A DNA stretch of 64,000 bases from Methanobrevibacter olleyae (GCF_900114585.1 NZ_FOTL01000001.1:62001-126000); one strand, 5' to 3'; positions 27,111 through 36,670 are shown, counted from the first letter of the stretch. The notes: a model not told the origin generated them from the sequence alone. Numbers and translations: made by a program.

Positions 27111-28451
27111 ATGGACTCGATAATTATAGGAATTGAAATTTTAATAATAGCCATATTAATCATACTTAATGGATTGTTATCCCTTGCTGAGATTGCAGTT
27201 GTATCTGCTAGAAGAATCAAAATTCAAAAAATAGCAGATGAGGGAGATAAAAGAGCTATAACTGTTTTAGATTTCATGAATCATGTAAATGAATTTTTAT
27301 CTACTGTACAAGTAGGTATTACTTTTGTTGCAATTATTACAGGGGCACTTGGTGGTAGTACTTTTTCTGAACCTTTAGGAATATATTTAAGTCAATACAT
27401 TCCCTACAGTTACCAAGTAAGTTTTATAATCATTATTCTTATTACTACATACTTTACAATATTAATTGGAGAAATTGTACCTAAAAGAATGGCATTAAAT
27501 GACCCTGAAGCATATTCATTACAAACTGCAAAGTTCATGCAAATAACTTCATTTGTTTGTAAGCCAGTTGTAAGATTACTTGATGGTTCTACTAATTTTG
27601 CATTAAAACTTGTTGGTTCTGAAGCAAGAGAAGATATTGTTACTGAAGAAGAAGTTAAATTACTTATTGAAGAAGGTATTGAATACGGAACAATTGCTGA
27701 AGAGGAAGAAGACATTATTAAAAGAGTATTCCGTTTGGATAACCAGAAAGTAGATATGATAATGACTCCTAGAAGTGAAATCATTTGGTTAAATTTAGAA
27801 GATAAGCTTGAAGAAAATAAAGAAAAAATAATCAACAGTAAAAGGTCTATCTTCCCTGTTGCTGAAGAAGAATTAGATGATTTTATCGGTGTTGTTCAAG
27901 CAAAAGATATTTTAAGCAAAATCTTTGAAGGTAAAGATGTTGATATTAAATCTAATGTTAAATCACCATTAGTAGTTCCTGAAAGCATGCTTTCAATGGA
28001 TTTACTTAAAGAATTTAAAGAAAATAGAGAATACGTCCATATGGTACTTGTCGTAGATGAATTCGGAAGTGTTGTAGGATTAATTACCTTAAACGACCTT
28101 CTTGAAGGTATTGTAGGAGATATACCAGGTATCGATGAGATTGATAATCCTAAAGCAACCCAGAGAAAAGATAACTCTTGGTTAATTGATGGAAGATTTT
28201 CTATTGAAGACTTTAAAGATTTATTTGAAATTGAAAAAGAAATGCCTAATGAAGTGGAAGATGGATATACCACTATTGCAGGATTTATTCTCTCCCATGC
28301 AGGAAAAATCCCAGAAACTGGTGAAATATTCCATCAAGGTGAATTTACTTTTGAAATTGTAGATATGGATGCAAACCATATTGATAAAATCTTAGTAACA
28401 ATTAACAAAGAAGATAAACATAAATCGGATACTGAAAGCAAATTAGAATAA
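27111..28451 (+). CDS. CNNM/CorC/HlyC family transporter (DUF21-CBS)
   Basis: A 446-aa membrane protein of the CNNM/CorC (formerly hemolysin C) family, proposed to move Mg2+ or other divalent cations. The N-terminal ~200 residues are the DUF21 membrane domain (ILNGLLSLAEIAVVSARR..., EIVPKRMALNDPE). A CBS pair follows (VDMIMTPRSEIIWL, LVVDEFGSVVGLITLNDLLEGIVGDI). A CorC/HlyC domain closes the protein (WLIDGRFSIEDF...). All domains are complete. AAGGA lies before the ATG. Confidence 0.93.
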   Translation: MDSIIIGIEILIIAILIILNGLLSLAEIAVVSARRIKIQKIADEGDKRAITVLDFMNHVNEFLSTVQVGITFVAIITGALGGSTFSEPLGIYLSQYIPYSYQVSFIIIILITTYFTILIGEIVPKRMALNDPEAYSLQTAKFMQITSFVCKPVVRLLDGSTNFALKLVGSEAREDIVTEEEVKLLIEEGIEYGTIAEEEEDIIKRVFRLDNQKVDMIMTPRSEIIWLNLEDKLEENKEKIINSKRSIFPVAEEELDDFIGVVQAKDILSKIFEGKDVDIKSNVKSPLVVPESMLSMDLLKEFKENREYVHMVLVVDEFGSVVGLITLNDLLEGIVGDIPGIDEIDNPKATQRKDNSWLIDGRFSIEDFKDLFEIEKEMPNEVEDGYTTIAGFILSHAGKIPETGEIFHQGEFTFEIVDMDANHIDKILVTINKEDKHKSDTESKLE

Positions 28452-28489
28452 TCTTCTTTTATTTTTTTATTTATTTTTAAATATTGTCC

Positions 28490-28575
28490 AATTTATTATA
28501 AACTTAAGCTTTAACTATTATCCCATTTAATATAAACTTAAGCTTTAACTATTATCCCATTTAATATAAACTTTT
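28490..28575. repeat. 34-bp tandem repeat
   Basis: A unit AACTTAAGCTTTAACTATTA plus TCCCATTTAATATA occurs at 28501 and 28535 with partial copies on both sides (third partial copy at 28569). It lies between the CorC-like and CaCA genes. Confidence 0.85.
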
Positions 28576-28645
28576 AAATTAAAAATTAAACTCCAAAGGG
28601 GGAAAATAAACGATAGAAATATTAATAGAAATTATTTTACTTATT

Positions 28646-29554
28646 GTGGGATTTGTACTTTTAATTAAAGGTGCAGATGTATTTGTAGATGGTGCAAGTA
28701 ATGTTGCATATAATTACAAAATACCTACAATAATCGTAGGTTTAACAATAGTTGCATTTGGTACAAGTGCCCCTGAAGCTGCAGTTTCTATAACCGCATC
28801 TTTTGCTGGAAGCAATGCTATCTCTTTAGGTAATGTTGTAGGAAGTAATATTTTTAATATCTTAGGAGTGATTGGTGTTTCTGCATTACTCGGCAGTTTA
28901 ACTGTTGATAAAGTCTTAATTAAAAGAGATTTTCCATTTTTAATAATTTCCACAATAGGATTACTTCTTATTGCACTATTATTTGGTGAAATAAGCCAAA
29001 TAGTTGGAATAATCTTTTTAATCATTATTATTGCCTATGTTTATTATCTTGTTAAAAAAGCAAGGGAAGATAAAGGAGTGATGTCTGAGGAAGTTGAAGC
29101 TAAGCTTACCATACCAAAAGCAGTTTTATACATTATAATTGGTATGCTTGGAATCATTATCGGTTCTGACCTTGTTGTAGATAGTGCAAGTTTTATTGCA
29201 AGAATTTTTGGCTTAAGTGATGTTTTAATTGGTCTTACTATCGTTGCATTAGGTACTTCATTACCAGAACTTGCTACATCAGTTACTGCACTTAAAAAAG
29301 GAAATAACAGTATTGTTATAGGTAATGTACTTGGATCATGTATTTTCAATGTGTTGTTCATTTTAGGAATAAGTAGTGCAATAATGCCAATGCCAATAGC
29401 ACCTGAGATGATATTTGATATCTTTTTAATGACAATAGTCACTATTGTAGGTGCATGGTTTACATATACAAGAAATGAAGTAGATAAAAAAGAAGGACTA
29501 ATCTTATTAATCTTATTCATTATTTACATGATTTTTGTTATTTTAAGAAACTAA
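28646..29554 (+). CDS. CaCA family Na+/Ca2+ exchanger-like antiporter
   Basis: A calcium/sodium antiporter with two inverted repeats of five helices. The ion-binding alpha repeats are clear: VAFGTSAPEAAVSITAS in the first half and VALGTSLPELATSVTAL in the second, each with the essential acidic residue. The coordinates use the first conventional start codon (GTG at 28646), which gives 302 aa but cuts the first helix. In-frame codons run up to ACG at 28610, and a strong AAAGGGGG lies just upstream of that, so the true protein is probably 11-12 residues longer, starting at ACG or ATA. Confidence 0.9.
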   Translation: MGFVLLIKGADVFVDGASNVAYNYKIPTIIVGLTIVAFGTSAPEAAVSITASFAGSNAISLGNVVGSNIFNILGVIGVSALLGSLTVDKVLIKRDFPFLIISTIGLLLIALLFGEISQIVGIIFLIIIIAYVYYLVKKAREDKGVMSEEVEAKLTIPKAVLYIIIGMLGIIIGSDLVVDSASFIARIFGLSDVLIGLTIVALGTSLPELATSVTALKKGNNSIVIGNVLGSCIFNVLFILGISSAIMPMPIAPEMIFDIFLMTIVTIVGAWFTYTRNEVDKKEGLILLILFIIYMIFVILRN

Positions 29555-29711
29555 ATTATTTAATTTCTTTTTTTCTATTTTCATTGACTTTTCTATTTTT
29601 AGCGATTTTTTATTTTCATTGATTTTTCTACTTTTTATCAATTAATAAAAAAATATTTAAAAATTAGCTTATTTTATTACCCTTTTATTATGATTTAAAA
29701 AATTACTATTT

Positions 29712-29856
29712 GAGGGTGTGTCACAAATATTTTGTGTTCAAGAAAAAGTCCAAATATTTATAATTGTTTAAATTTATAATTTTAAATTAAAAAATTTATA
29801 AAAATATATTAAAAATTTAGACAAAAATTTGAAATTTGAAATTGTGACCCTCCCTC
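29712..29856. mobile_element. MITE-like element with terminal inverted repeats
   Basis: A 145-bp AT-rich segment is bounded by 15-bp terminal inverted repeats, GAGGGTGTGTCACAA on the left and the complement of GAGGGAGGGTCACAA on the right (13 of 15 identical). Both sides are flanked by TATTT (29707-29711 and 29857-29861), a possible 5-bp target duplication. There is no coding capacity, so it would depend on a transposase elsewhere. It ends 20 bases from the 3' end of the tRNA thiolase gene. Confidence 0.65.
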
Positions 29857-29876
29857 TATTTTTTTAAAAAAAAAAA

Positions 29877-30728
29877 TTATTCTATATTCCCACGTATAAT
29901 GTCTTTTATCTCACAAGATTTACAAATTTTACCAGATGTTGGCTGGCCACATATTTCACATTCATTTAAGACTGTGTGAACGTTTTCAACATCAAGGATT
30001 TTAATAAAGGAATTTAAAACATTTTCTTTTGTACCGGGATGTTTTGATTCTGTTTTATTTAAAAATTCTTTAATTTTAGCTCTTAAAGATAAATTAGAAT
30101 AAGGACATTCATCTAAATGAATCTCAATATCATTAAGAATAGCCCAGATACCTACCTCTTTCTCAGGTGTGTTCCATAATGGTTTAATTCTTGGAACTAG
30201 TTTTTCATGAATTTGATTAAGTTCAGGGCCAAATTTAGAAAACTTAACTGTGTCCCCTCTTGAAAAACTCATTAAAAATGATTGAATTTCATCATCAAGA
30301 TTATGTCCAGTAGCTATTTTATTAGCACCTATTTCATAAGCTGTTTTATTTAAAATATTACGTCGAAAAACACCACAAGGAATACAAGCACTTTTAAAAT
30401 AATAATAAATATCATCTAATACAAAACCTTCTTCCTCTTTAAAAGATTTTTGAATAAGTGGAATATCTAAAAGTTCTGTATTACTTACTGCAGCATCAAT
30501 TCCATGTTGGCGATAAGCTTCAATACCCTCATCAACTGAAATGGCTACTAATTCAAAGTCAAAATTAGCATTTAATTGATAATTTTTAAGTGCATGAAGA
30601 GTTAAAACACTATCTTTTCCTCCAGATAGGGCAATAGCTATTTTTTCATTCTCTTTAATTAATTGATAATCATTTATTAATTTATCAATTCTTGAGAATA
30701 TTTTTTTATTAAATCTTTCTTTATTCAT
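29877..30728 (-). CDS. TtuA/Ncs6-type tRNA 2-thiolation enzyme (TIGR00269-like)
   Basis: A 283-aa PP-loop ATPase that makes 2-thiouridine in tRNA. The P-loop SGGKDS lies near residue 35. ACIPCGVFRRNIL and LDECPYS supply the three cysteines that bind a 4Fe-4S cluster in TtuA-type enzymes. A zinc ribbon is present at the C-terminus (CEICGQPTSGKICKSC). The usual N-terminal zinc finger is missing: the protein starts directly with the helix before the P-loop, and GTGG before the ATG supports this start. Whether it acts at position 34 or 54 cannot be told. Confidence 0.88.
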   Translation of the reverse strand: MNKERFNKKIFSRIDKLINDYQLIKENEKIAIALSGGKDSVLTLHALKNYQLNANFDFELVAISVDEGIEAYRQHGIDAAVSNTELLDIPLIQKSFKEEEGFVLDDIYYYFKSACIPCGVFRRNILNKTAYEIGANKIATGHNLDDEIQSFLMSFSRGDTVKFSKFGPELNQIHEKLVPRIKPLWNTPEKEVGIWAILNDIEIHLDECPYSNLSLRAKIKEFLNKTESKHPGTKENVLNSFIKILDVENVHTVLNECEICGQPTSGKICKSCEIKDIIRGNIE

Positions 30729-30900
30729 ATTACCACTTAAAAATCAGATAAAAAATTGGAAAGTTATAATATTGCAATTTAACATCATTTTAATATTATA
30801 AATTAGCATCAATTTTTAATATTATAAATTAACATCAATTTTTAATATTTTTTTAATTTAATTTAATTTTAGGATTAGTTAATAAAACTAAGTACTAATA

Positions 30901-30912
30901 AATTTATATTAA
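30901..30912 (+). promoter_or_regulatory. TATA box of a probably leaderless transcript
   Basis: AATTTATATTAA lies about 30 bases before the ATG at 30934, and there is no ribosome binding site between them. The predicted transcription start falls almost on the start codon, which suggests a leaderless mRNA. Confidence 0.45.
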
Positions 30913-30933
30913 AACAAGTATAAAATAATAACT

Positions 30934-31254
30934 ATGATAACCGCAGATTTTTCTATATTGCCTATGGGCATAGAAGGAACCGAAATTAGTGAATATGTAA
31001 CAAGAGCAGTTGAAATTATTGATGCATCTGGATTAAACTATCAATTAACTGCTATGGGAACTCAAATAGAAACAGATGATTTAAGAAAATTATATCAAGT
31101 ATGTGCTGATGTTCAAGAAGCAATATTTGAAATGGGTTCTGGAAGAGTTTACAGTGTTTTAAAAGTAGATGATAGAAGAGATAGAGAAAACAGAACTTTA
31201 GAAGCTAAAATAAAAACTGTAGAAAATTTAATGATGAAAAACAAGGATAAATAA
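30934..31254 (+). CDS. MTH1187 family thiamine-binding protein
   Basis: A 106-aa small protein of the MTH1187/YkoF-like family (UPF0045), which forms ferredoxin-like dimers and tetramers and can bind thiamine-like ligands (family knowledge). Typical features are ADFSILPMGIEGTEISEYVTRAVEII, the motif YQLTAMGTQIE near residue 37, and VYSVLKVDDRRDR. The length is normal. It probably buffers or senses thiamine; no thiamine genes are next to it. No ribosome binding site is seen. Confidence 0.9.
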   Translation: MITADFSILPMGIEGTEISEYVTRAVEIIDASGLNYQLTAMGTQIETDDLRKLYQVCADVQEAIFEMGSGRVYSVLKVDDRRDRENRTLEAKIKTVENLMMKNKDK

Positions 31255-31327
31255 TTTAAAAAAGTAAAAAAGTAAAATTAATAATTCTTTAAAAAAGCTA
31301 ATAAAAAAGTAAAAAGTATTAAAGAAA

Positions 31328-32425
31328 TTAATTAAAAAATTCTTTAATTACTTTAATAATATAATCTAAGTCTTCCTTAGATAAAGCGGGATGAACTGGA
31401 AGTGAGAGAACCTCTTTAACAATTTCTTCAGTTACTGGAAGACTTTGGTCATAACCCATTTTTGTATAAAGAACTTGATTGTAAAGAGGAATTGGGTAAT
31501 AAATTCCATTTCCAACACCATTTTCTAGTAGGTGTTCAGACAATTCATCTCTTTTACCATCTTTTATTTTAATAGTGTATTGATGGTATACATGTTTATA
31601 ACCCTCTTTTACAACAGGAGTTTCAATTAAATCAATATCAGCTAAGCCTTGATTAAGGAGTTTAGCGTTTTTAATTCTTTTTTCATTGAAAGTATCTATT
31701 TTTTTAAGTTGTTCTAGGCCAATTGCAGCAGCAATGTCAGTCATTCTAAAATTATACCCTAAAACATCATGATGATATTTAGTTGCTGATCCATGAGCTC
31801 TATAGATTTTTGCATTTTTAACAAATTCTTCATTATTAGTGGTAATCATACCACCTTCACTAGTAGTCATGTTTTTAGTAGGATAAAAACTAAAACAAGC
31901 CATATCACCAAGACAACCTACTTTAACACCATTATATTCAGAACCATGAGCTTGTGCAGCATCTTCAATAACAACTAAATCATAATCTTTTGAGATTTTC
32001 ATTATAGCACCCATATCTGCAGATTGTCCATATAGTTGAACAGGCATAATTGCCTTAGTCTTATCAGTAATAGCATCTTCAACTTGGTTAGGGTCTAAAG
32101 TAAAAGTTTCAGGGTCTATGTCTACAAAGATAGGCTTTGCACCAGTGTATAAAATAGAGTTTCCAGTAGCTGCAAATGTAAATGGAGTTGTAATTACTTC
32201 ATCTCCTTCTCCAATTCCTGCAGCTAAAAGAGCTACATGTAAAGCAGAAGTTCCAGAATTAGTTGCAATTCCATACTTTGCACCAACATATTTTGCAAAT
32301 TCTTCTTCAAATTCAATGACTTTTGGCCCTTGTGCAATCATACCAGATTTCATTACTTCAATTACTGCATCAATTTCTTCTTCTTCAATAACAGGACTAG
32401 CTATTGAAACTTTAATATCTGCCAT
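31328..32425 (-). CDS. DegT/DnrJ/EryC1/StrS family sugar aminotransferase
   Basis: A 365-aa PLP-dependent enzyme that aminates a keto sugar nucleotide, usually for surface polysaccharide or glycan synthesis. [21 protein letters not shown] binds PLP phosphate, [16 protein letters not shown] carries the conserved Asp, and [16 protein letters not shown] carries the Schiff-base Lys. The active site is complete. No glycan cluster surrounds it, so the product sugar is unknown; in Methanobrevibacter pseudomurein or N-glycan sugars are reasonable targets (inference). GGTGA precedes the ATG. Confidence 0.92.
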   Translation of the reverse strand: MADIKVSIASPVIEEEEIDAVIEVMKSGMIAQGPKVIEFEEEFAKYVGAKYGIATNSGTSALHVALLAAGIGEGDEVITTPFTFAATGNSILYTGAKPIFVDIDPETFTLDPNQVEDAITDKTKAIMPVQLYGQSADMGAIMKISKDYDLVVIEDAAQAHGSEYNGVKVGCLGDMACFSFYPTKNMTTSEGGMITTNNEEFVKNAKIYRAHGSATKYHHDVLGYNFRMTDIAAAIGLEQLKKIDTFNEKRIKNAKLLNQGLADIDLIETPVVKEGYKHVYHQYTIKIKDGKRDELSEHLLENGVGNGIYYPIPLYNQVLYTKMGYDQSLPVTEEIVKEVLSLPVHPALSKEDLDYIIKVIKEFFN

Positions 32426-32789
32426 ATTTTCACCTATAATGAATAAGATTAATTATCTATTAATTAAAAATCTTAATTAAATTTATTAAAATTTAGATAT
32501 TCTAATCTAAAAATATTTTTTTCTAGTTAAATAGTTTATAATAATTATTTATTCCTAATATTATATTAGTTTTACTTAAATATTCTTAAATAAGATATAA
32601 AAATAATATTTATAGAAATACAAACAAGCAATTCAAATTTTTAACTTATTATTAAATAAAAAGAAAAATAAATATAAGATAATACTATTAATAAATAAAT
32701 AAAAATTAAAATTTATCAATTATAAGATAAATTAAAATTTATCGATTAATAAAGAAAGTATATTAATCAAAAACCACAAGGATAAAAAT
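32426..32789. other. Divergent AT-rich promoter region
   Basis: A 364-bp gap between the divergently transcribed aminotransferase and trm1 genes. It contains TTAATTAA-AAATC-TTAATTAA near 32459-32479 and repeated ATAAATTAAAATTTATCRAT units near 32705-32745. No gene or stable RNA is seen. Confidence 0.4.
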
Positions 32790-34001
32790 ATGCAAACAAA
32801 TCAAAACAATCCCAATTATCAAAATATTGAAATTGAAACATATAGTGAAGATGAATTAAAAATTATTAAAGAAGGAAAAGTAGAAATAAAATTCCCAAAC
32901 TTTGATAAAGTTTCATCAGATGCTCCTGTATTTTACAATCCTAAAATGGAATTTAATAGAGATACATCAATTCTTGCACTTCAAGCATACCAAAAAGAAG
33001 TAGATAGAGAAATAAGCATATGTGATCTATTTGGAGGTAGTGGGATTAGAGGAATACGTTATAAAAAAGAAATTAATGCTGTTGAAGATGTTAGCATAAA
33101 TGATATAAGCCCATTAGCTAATGAATTTACAAGAATCAATGCTGAGTTAAATGACGTAGAAGTTAAAATTGAGCAAAAAGAAGCAAATAACGAATTAAGA
33201 GCAAATATGGGGAGATTCGATGTGATTGATATAGATCCATTTGGAACTCCCTCTCCTTTTGTAGATTCGGCAGGATATAATTTAAAAAGAGATTCATTAC
33301 TCTGCTTAACTGCTACCGATACATCTTGCCTTTGTGGAACATACAAAGAACCATGCATTAGAAAATACAATGCAAAACCATATAAAAGCGAATACTGTCA
33401 TGAAAATGGCATTAGAATTCTTATAGGATTTGCTGCACTTACTCTTGCAAAATATCAAAAATATATCGAAGTAAAAATGTCACATAGTAGTGAACATTAT
33501 ATGAGAACATATCTTAAAGTAAAAAAAGGATCTAAAGCTACTGATAAGTCCTTAAAAAATATAGGATACATAGCACATTGTAAACACTGCCTATATAGAA
33601 AAGAATACAAAGGACTTGCAAGTAGTATTCCTGAGTATTGTCCAGAATGTAGGGAGAAATTAATAATAGCAGGTCCCATGTGGTTAGAATCCATACAAAA
33701 TAGAGAATTTATTGATTCAATGATTGAAATAGCAGCCGAAAAAGAGCTTAATCAAAAAGATAAAGTTTTAAAATTATTAAATTCATGCAAAATAGAAGCA
33801 AATGCTCCTTCAACATTTTATGACATTCATAAAGTCTGTAGAGCCTTAAAAATTAGTGCACCTAAACTCGATAAAGTATTTGATAAACTTGAAGAGAAAG
33901 GATTTATTGCAGTGAAAACACACTATAGTCCACTTGGAATAAAAACCAATGCTACGAATAAGGAATTAATGGATATTGTAGAAGAACTAGTTGAAAAATA
34001 A
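32790..34001 (+). CDS. trm1: tRNA (guanine26-N2)-dimethyltransferase
   Basis: Trm1 (403 aa) makes N2,N2-dimethylguanosine at position 26 of tRNA using SAM. DLFGGSGIRGIRYKKE is the SAM-binding motif I, and DVIDIDPFGTPSPFVDSA is the catalytic Asp-Pro-Phe-Gly motif. The Trm1-specific segment SCLCGTYKEPCIRKYNAKP follows, and a zinc ribbon is formed by AHCKHCLYRKE and YCPECRE. The C-terminus has a winged-helix-like part. AGGA lies upstream of the ATG. Confidence 0.94.
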   Translation: MQTNQNNPNYQNIEIETYSEDELKIIKEGKVEIKFPNFDKVSSDAPVFYNPKMEFNRDTSILALQAYQKEVDREISICDLFGGSGIRGIRYKKEINAVEDVSINDISPLANEFTRINAELNDVEVKIEQKEANNELRANMGRFDVIDIDPFGTPSPFVDSAGYNLKRDSLLCLTATDTSCLCGTYKEPCIRKYNAKPYKSEYCHENGIRILIGFAALTLAKYQKYIEVKMSHSSEHYMRTYLKVKKGSKATDKSLKNIGYIAHCKHCLYRKEYKGLASSIPEYCPECREKLIIAGPMWLESIQNREFIDSMIEIAAEKELNQKDKVLKLLNSCKIEANAPSTFYDIHKVCRALKISAPKLDKVFDKLEEKGFIAVKTHYSPLGIKTNATNKELMDIVEELVEK

Positions 34002-34374
34002 TTAAAACTAAAATTAAAGTAAGATTTAGTTAAAATTTTAGCATATCTTAAATTTAATCTAAGATAATTTTTAGCTATTTATTTTGTAATTTATTATGTA
34101 TTAAATAAGATATTAAAAAACTATTAAATTATTAAATTAAGTTATTAATAAACTATATTAAATAAAATTTATTTCAAAAATATACCCCAATATTTAAATT
34201 ATTAAATAAAATTAATCAAAATATAGATAAAAATAATCTTAATGAGGTAAATAAAAAAATTTATATAAAAATTTATATATAAAAATTAACAAAATTATTG
34301 ATGTAATAAACACGTTATTAATTATTCTAGATAATTTAAAAAAATATATTTAAATATTTAAAATAAAATATATT

Positions 34375-34567
34375 TTCTAGAATAATCAACTATTATATAT
34401 AATAAAAAAAATATATTTAAGTTAAAATATATTTTCTAGAATAATCAACTATTATATATAATAAAAAAAATATATTTAAGTTAAAATATATTTTCTAGAA
34501 TAATCAATTATTATATATAATAAAAAAAATATATCTAAATATTTAAATCAGAATATGTTTTCTAGAA
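34375..34567 (+). repeat. 59-bp tandem promoter-like repeats upstream of the Lrp-type gene
   Basis: A 59-bp unit occurs three times in a row. Each contains the palindrome TTCTAGAA (34375, 34434, 34493) and, about 15 bases later, a TATA-like ATTATATATAATA. A fourth TTCTAGAA is at 34560, 67 bases on and only 33 bases before the ATG. The remainder of the 599-bp gap (34002-34374) is AT-rich with no gene seen. The array looks like a duplicated promoter-operator of the regulator gene. Confidence 0.8.
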
Positions 34568-34600
34568 TAATTAAAAACATAAAACTCAGAAAGTGAAATT

Positions 34601-35080
34601 ATGTGTGCAAAAAAGAATGAAGATATAATTAAATTAGACGAAACTGATATTAAAATTCTAAAAATCATCAATGATGATGTTAGAATTTCATATAGGCAAA
34701 TATCCCGTAATTTAGGGATTTCTGTAGGTACTGTACACAATCGTATTGATAAAATGATTAAATCTGGTGTAATTGAAAAATTCTCACCAATATTAAGTCA
34801 TAAAAAATTAGGTTATACACTTACAAGTATTATTGGTGTTAATGTAAAAGGTCAGGAATTAGAAAATTGGGAACAAAAAATCTCAGAAAATAAAAATGTC
34901 GTAGGCCTTTACGATGTAACTGGACAATACGATGCTATTGTAATTGCAAAATTTAAAGATACTGATGAATTAGATTCTTTCCTTAAGGAATTACTTAAAT
35001 CTGGGTGTATTGAAAAAACTATAACCCAAACAGTACTTAATGTTGTAAAAGAAGATATTGGATCTGCAAATATCCTCTAA
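34601..35080 (+). CDS. Lrp/AsnC family transcriptional regulator
   Basis: A 159-aa regulator. An N-terminal winged helix-turn-helix (about residues 9-60, ETDIKILKIINDDVRISYRQISRNLGISVGTVHNRI) is followed by an AsnC ligand-binding (RAM) domain with GLYDVTGQYDAIVIAKF. These proteins act as dimers or octamers and usually regulate their own promoter and amino-acid or energy genes. The tandem TTCTAGAA palindromes just upstream are natural candidates for autoregulation (inference). AAGTGA precedes the ATG. Confidence 0.92.
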   Translation: MCAKKNEDIIKLDETDIKILKIINDDVRISYRQISRNLGISVGTVHNRIDKMIKSGVIEKFSPILSHKKLGYTLTSIIGVNVKGQELENWEQKISENKNVVGLYDVTGQYDAIVIAKFKDTDELDSFLKELLKSGCIEKTITQTVLNVVKEDIGSANIL

Positions 35081-35614
35081 TATCTAAGTAGATTCTAAAT
35101 TTAAAACTAATAGTAATTAAATATATTTTATAGTTAAACCCCTTTTTTTATAGCTATAAAATTATTTTAATTATTATTAATATTCCTTTTTTATAAAATA
35201 CTCTTTTTAAACCCCTTTAAATATATAAATACCCTATTTTTTTAGAATTTAAAATATTATTTTTCTTAAATACCAAATGCTTTTGTAATTACAATATATT
35301 AGTTATAATATATTAAGGGAAAATAAAAATAAGAAAAATAGAAAATTATTAAATTATTAATAAAAAATTAAAAAAATGTAATATTTTTTAGGGAATTTTT
35401 CTAAACAAAACCATAAAATAGAATTGCTGTGAAGAGCTCTTTATAGAAAATTATATTAAAGATTTAAACAAAAAAATATATAAACACACAATTATATTAT
35501 TGTAATTATGGAAAAGGTATTTTAAAAATAAATATGGATTTTTAATAATTTAAAAAAATATTTATTAATCTTTAGAATAATTATTTTAATCAACTATAAA
35601 GAAGGTAAACAAAA
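35081..35614. other. Intergenic region with palindrome and mptA promoter
   Basis: A 534-bp gap. It holds a perfect 12-bp palindrome TTGTAATTACAA (35283-35294) and a TATA-like AAAAATATATAAAC near 35467-35480, followed by ACAAT-N6-ATTGT near 35488-35503. These could be binding sites of the adjacent Lrp-type regulator or parts of the mptA promoter. No gene is seen. Confidence 0.4.
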
Positions 35615-36553
35615 ATGGTAGTTTGTCTCCCAGACACACAAGATGATGAACCACGTATACCTATTCACTTAAGTAGAGTAGGTGTTACTGGTGTCAAAAA
35701 ACTTTTAACTCTTAAAAGAAAAGAAAAAAGACCAATCATATTATTACCTACTTTTGATGCTTTTGTAGATTTACCAAGTACTCAAAAAGGTACACATATG
35801 TCTAGAACTCCTGAAGCTATCAGTGAAGTTGTTGATGAAGTTGCAACACTTGCTTCTGCAAGTGTTGAATCACTTTGTGCAGATATTGTTAATAAGATGC
35901 TTGAAAAACATGAATATGCTAAACGTGTTGAAGTAAGAATGACAAGCGATTACATGTTTATGAAAGAATCTCCAGTAACTGACAATAAATCCCAAGAAAT
36001 GGGTAAATTAATTGCTAATGCAGTTGGTATCCGTGAAGATGATGAATCTATTTCTATTAGAAAATGTATTGGTGCTGAAGTTATTGGAATGACTGTATGC
36101 CCTTGTGCACAAGAATCTGTAAGAGAAGTAGATAAAAGCAACTTACTAAAATTTTTAGATGAAGAAACTTGTGAAAAAGTATTAGATACTGTAACTTTTG
36201 CTTCCCATAACCAAAGAGGAATAGGAACTGTTTTAATAGAAGTTCCAGAAAATGAATACATCGATGGTGAAAAAATTATTGAAATCATTGAATCATCTAT
36301 GAGTTCCCCTGTTTGTGAACTTTTAAAGCGTCCTGATGAGAATGCAGTTGTAATGAATGCTCACCAAAATCCTGTATTTGTAGAAGATTGTGTTAGAACA
36401 ATGAATGAAAAAATAGTTAAAGAATTTTCACATTTACCTAATGATACTTTAATTACTACAAGACAAGAAAATCAAGAAAGTATTCATAGACACAATGCTT
36501 TTGCAGAAAAAGTTTCTACTTTAGGTTCCTTAAAAGAAGAGCTTAATTTATAA
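35615..36553 (+). CDS. mptA: GTP cyclohydrolase MptA
   Basis: MptA (312 aa) is the Fe(II)-dependent GTP cyclohydrolase that starts tetrahydromethanopterin synthesis by turning GTP into 7,8-dihydroneopterin 2',3'-cyclic phosphate. The opening LPDTQDDEPRIPIHLSRVGVTGVKKL, FDAFVDLPSTQKGTHMSRTPEAI and TVCPCAQESVRE are characteristic, and the His and Cys of the last two provide likely metal ligands. The length is normal. AAGG precedes the ATG. It is monocistronic, with long gaps on both sides. Confidence 0.94.
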   Translation: MVVCLPDTQDDEPRIPIHLSRVGVTGVKKLLTLKRKEKRPIILLPTFDAFVDLPSTQKGTHMSRTPEAISEVVDEVATLASASVESLCADIVNKMLEKHEYAKRVEVRMTSDYMFMKESPVTDNKSQEMGKLIANAVGIREDDESISIRKCIGAEVIGMTVCPCAQESVREVDKSNLLKFLDEETCEKVLDTVTFASHNQRGIGTVLIEVPENEYIDGEKIIEIIESSMSSPVCELLKRPDENAVVMNAHQNPVFVEDCVRTMNEKIVKEFSHLPNDTLITTRQENQESIHRHNAFAEKVSTLGSLKEELNL

Positions 36554-36670
36554 TTAAAAATTTATTTAAAGAAAGAACAATTATAAACTTTTATTTTTTC
36601 TTTTTAAACAGATGCAAATATTGCTTATTTGCTTATTTTTTAAAAATAAAAACGATCTATTTTTAAATTT

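Noticed and set aside
31793-32480. Plus-strand frames inside the DegT-family aminotransferase gene
   Set aside because: They are antisense to a complete PLP enzyme with all catalytic motifs and have no start signals.
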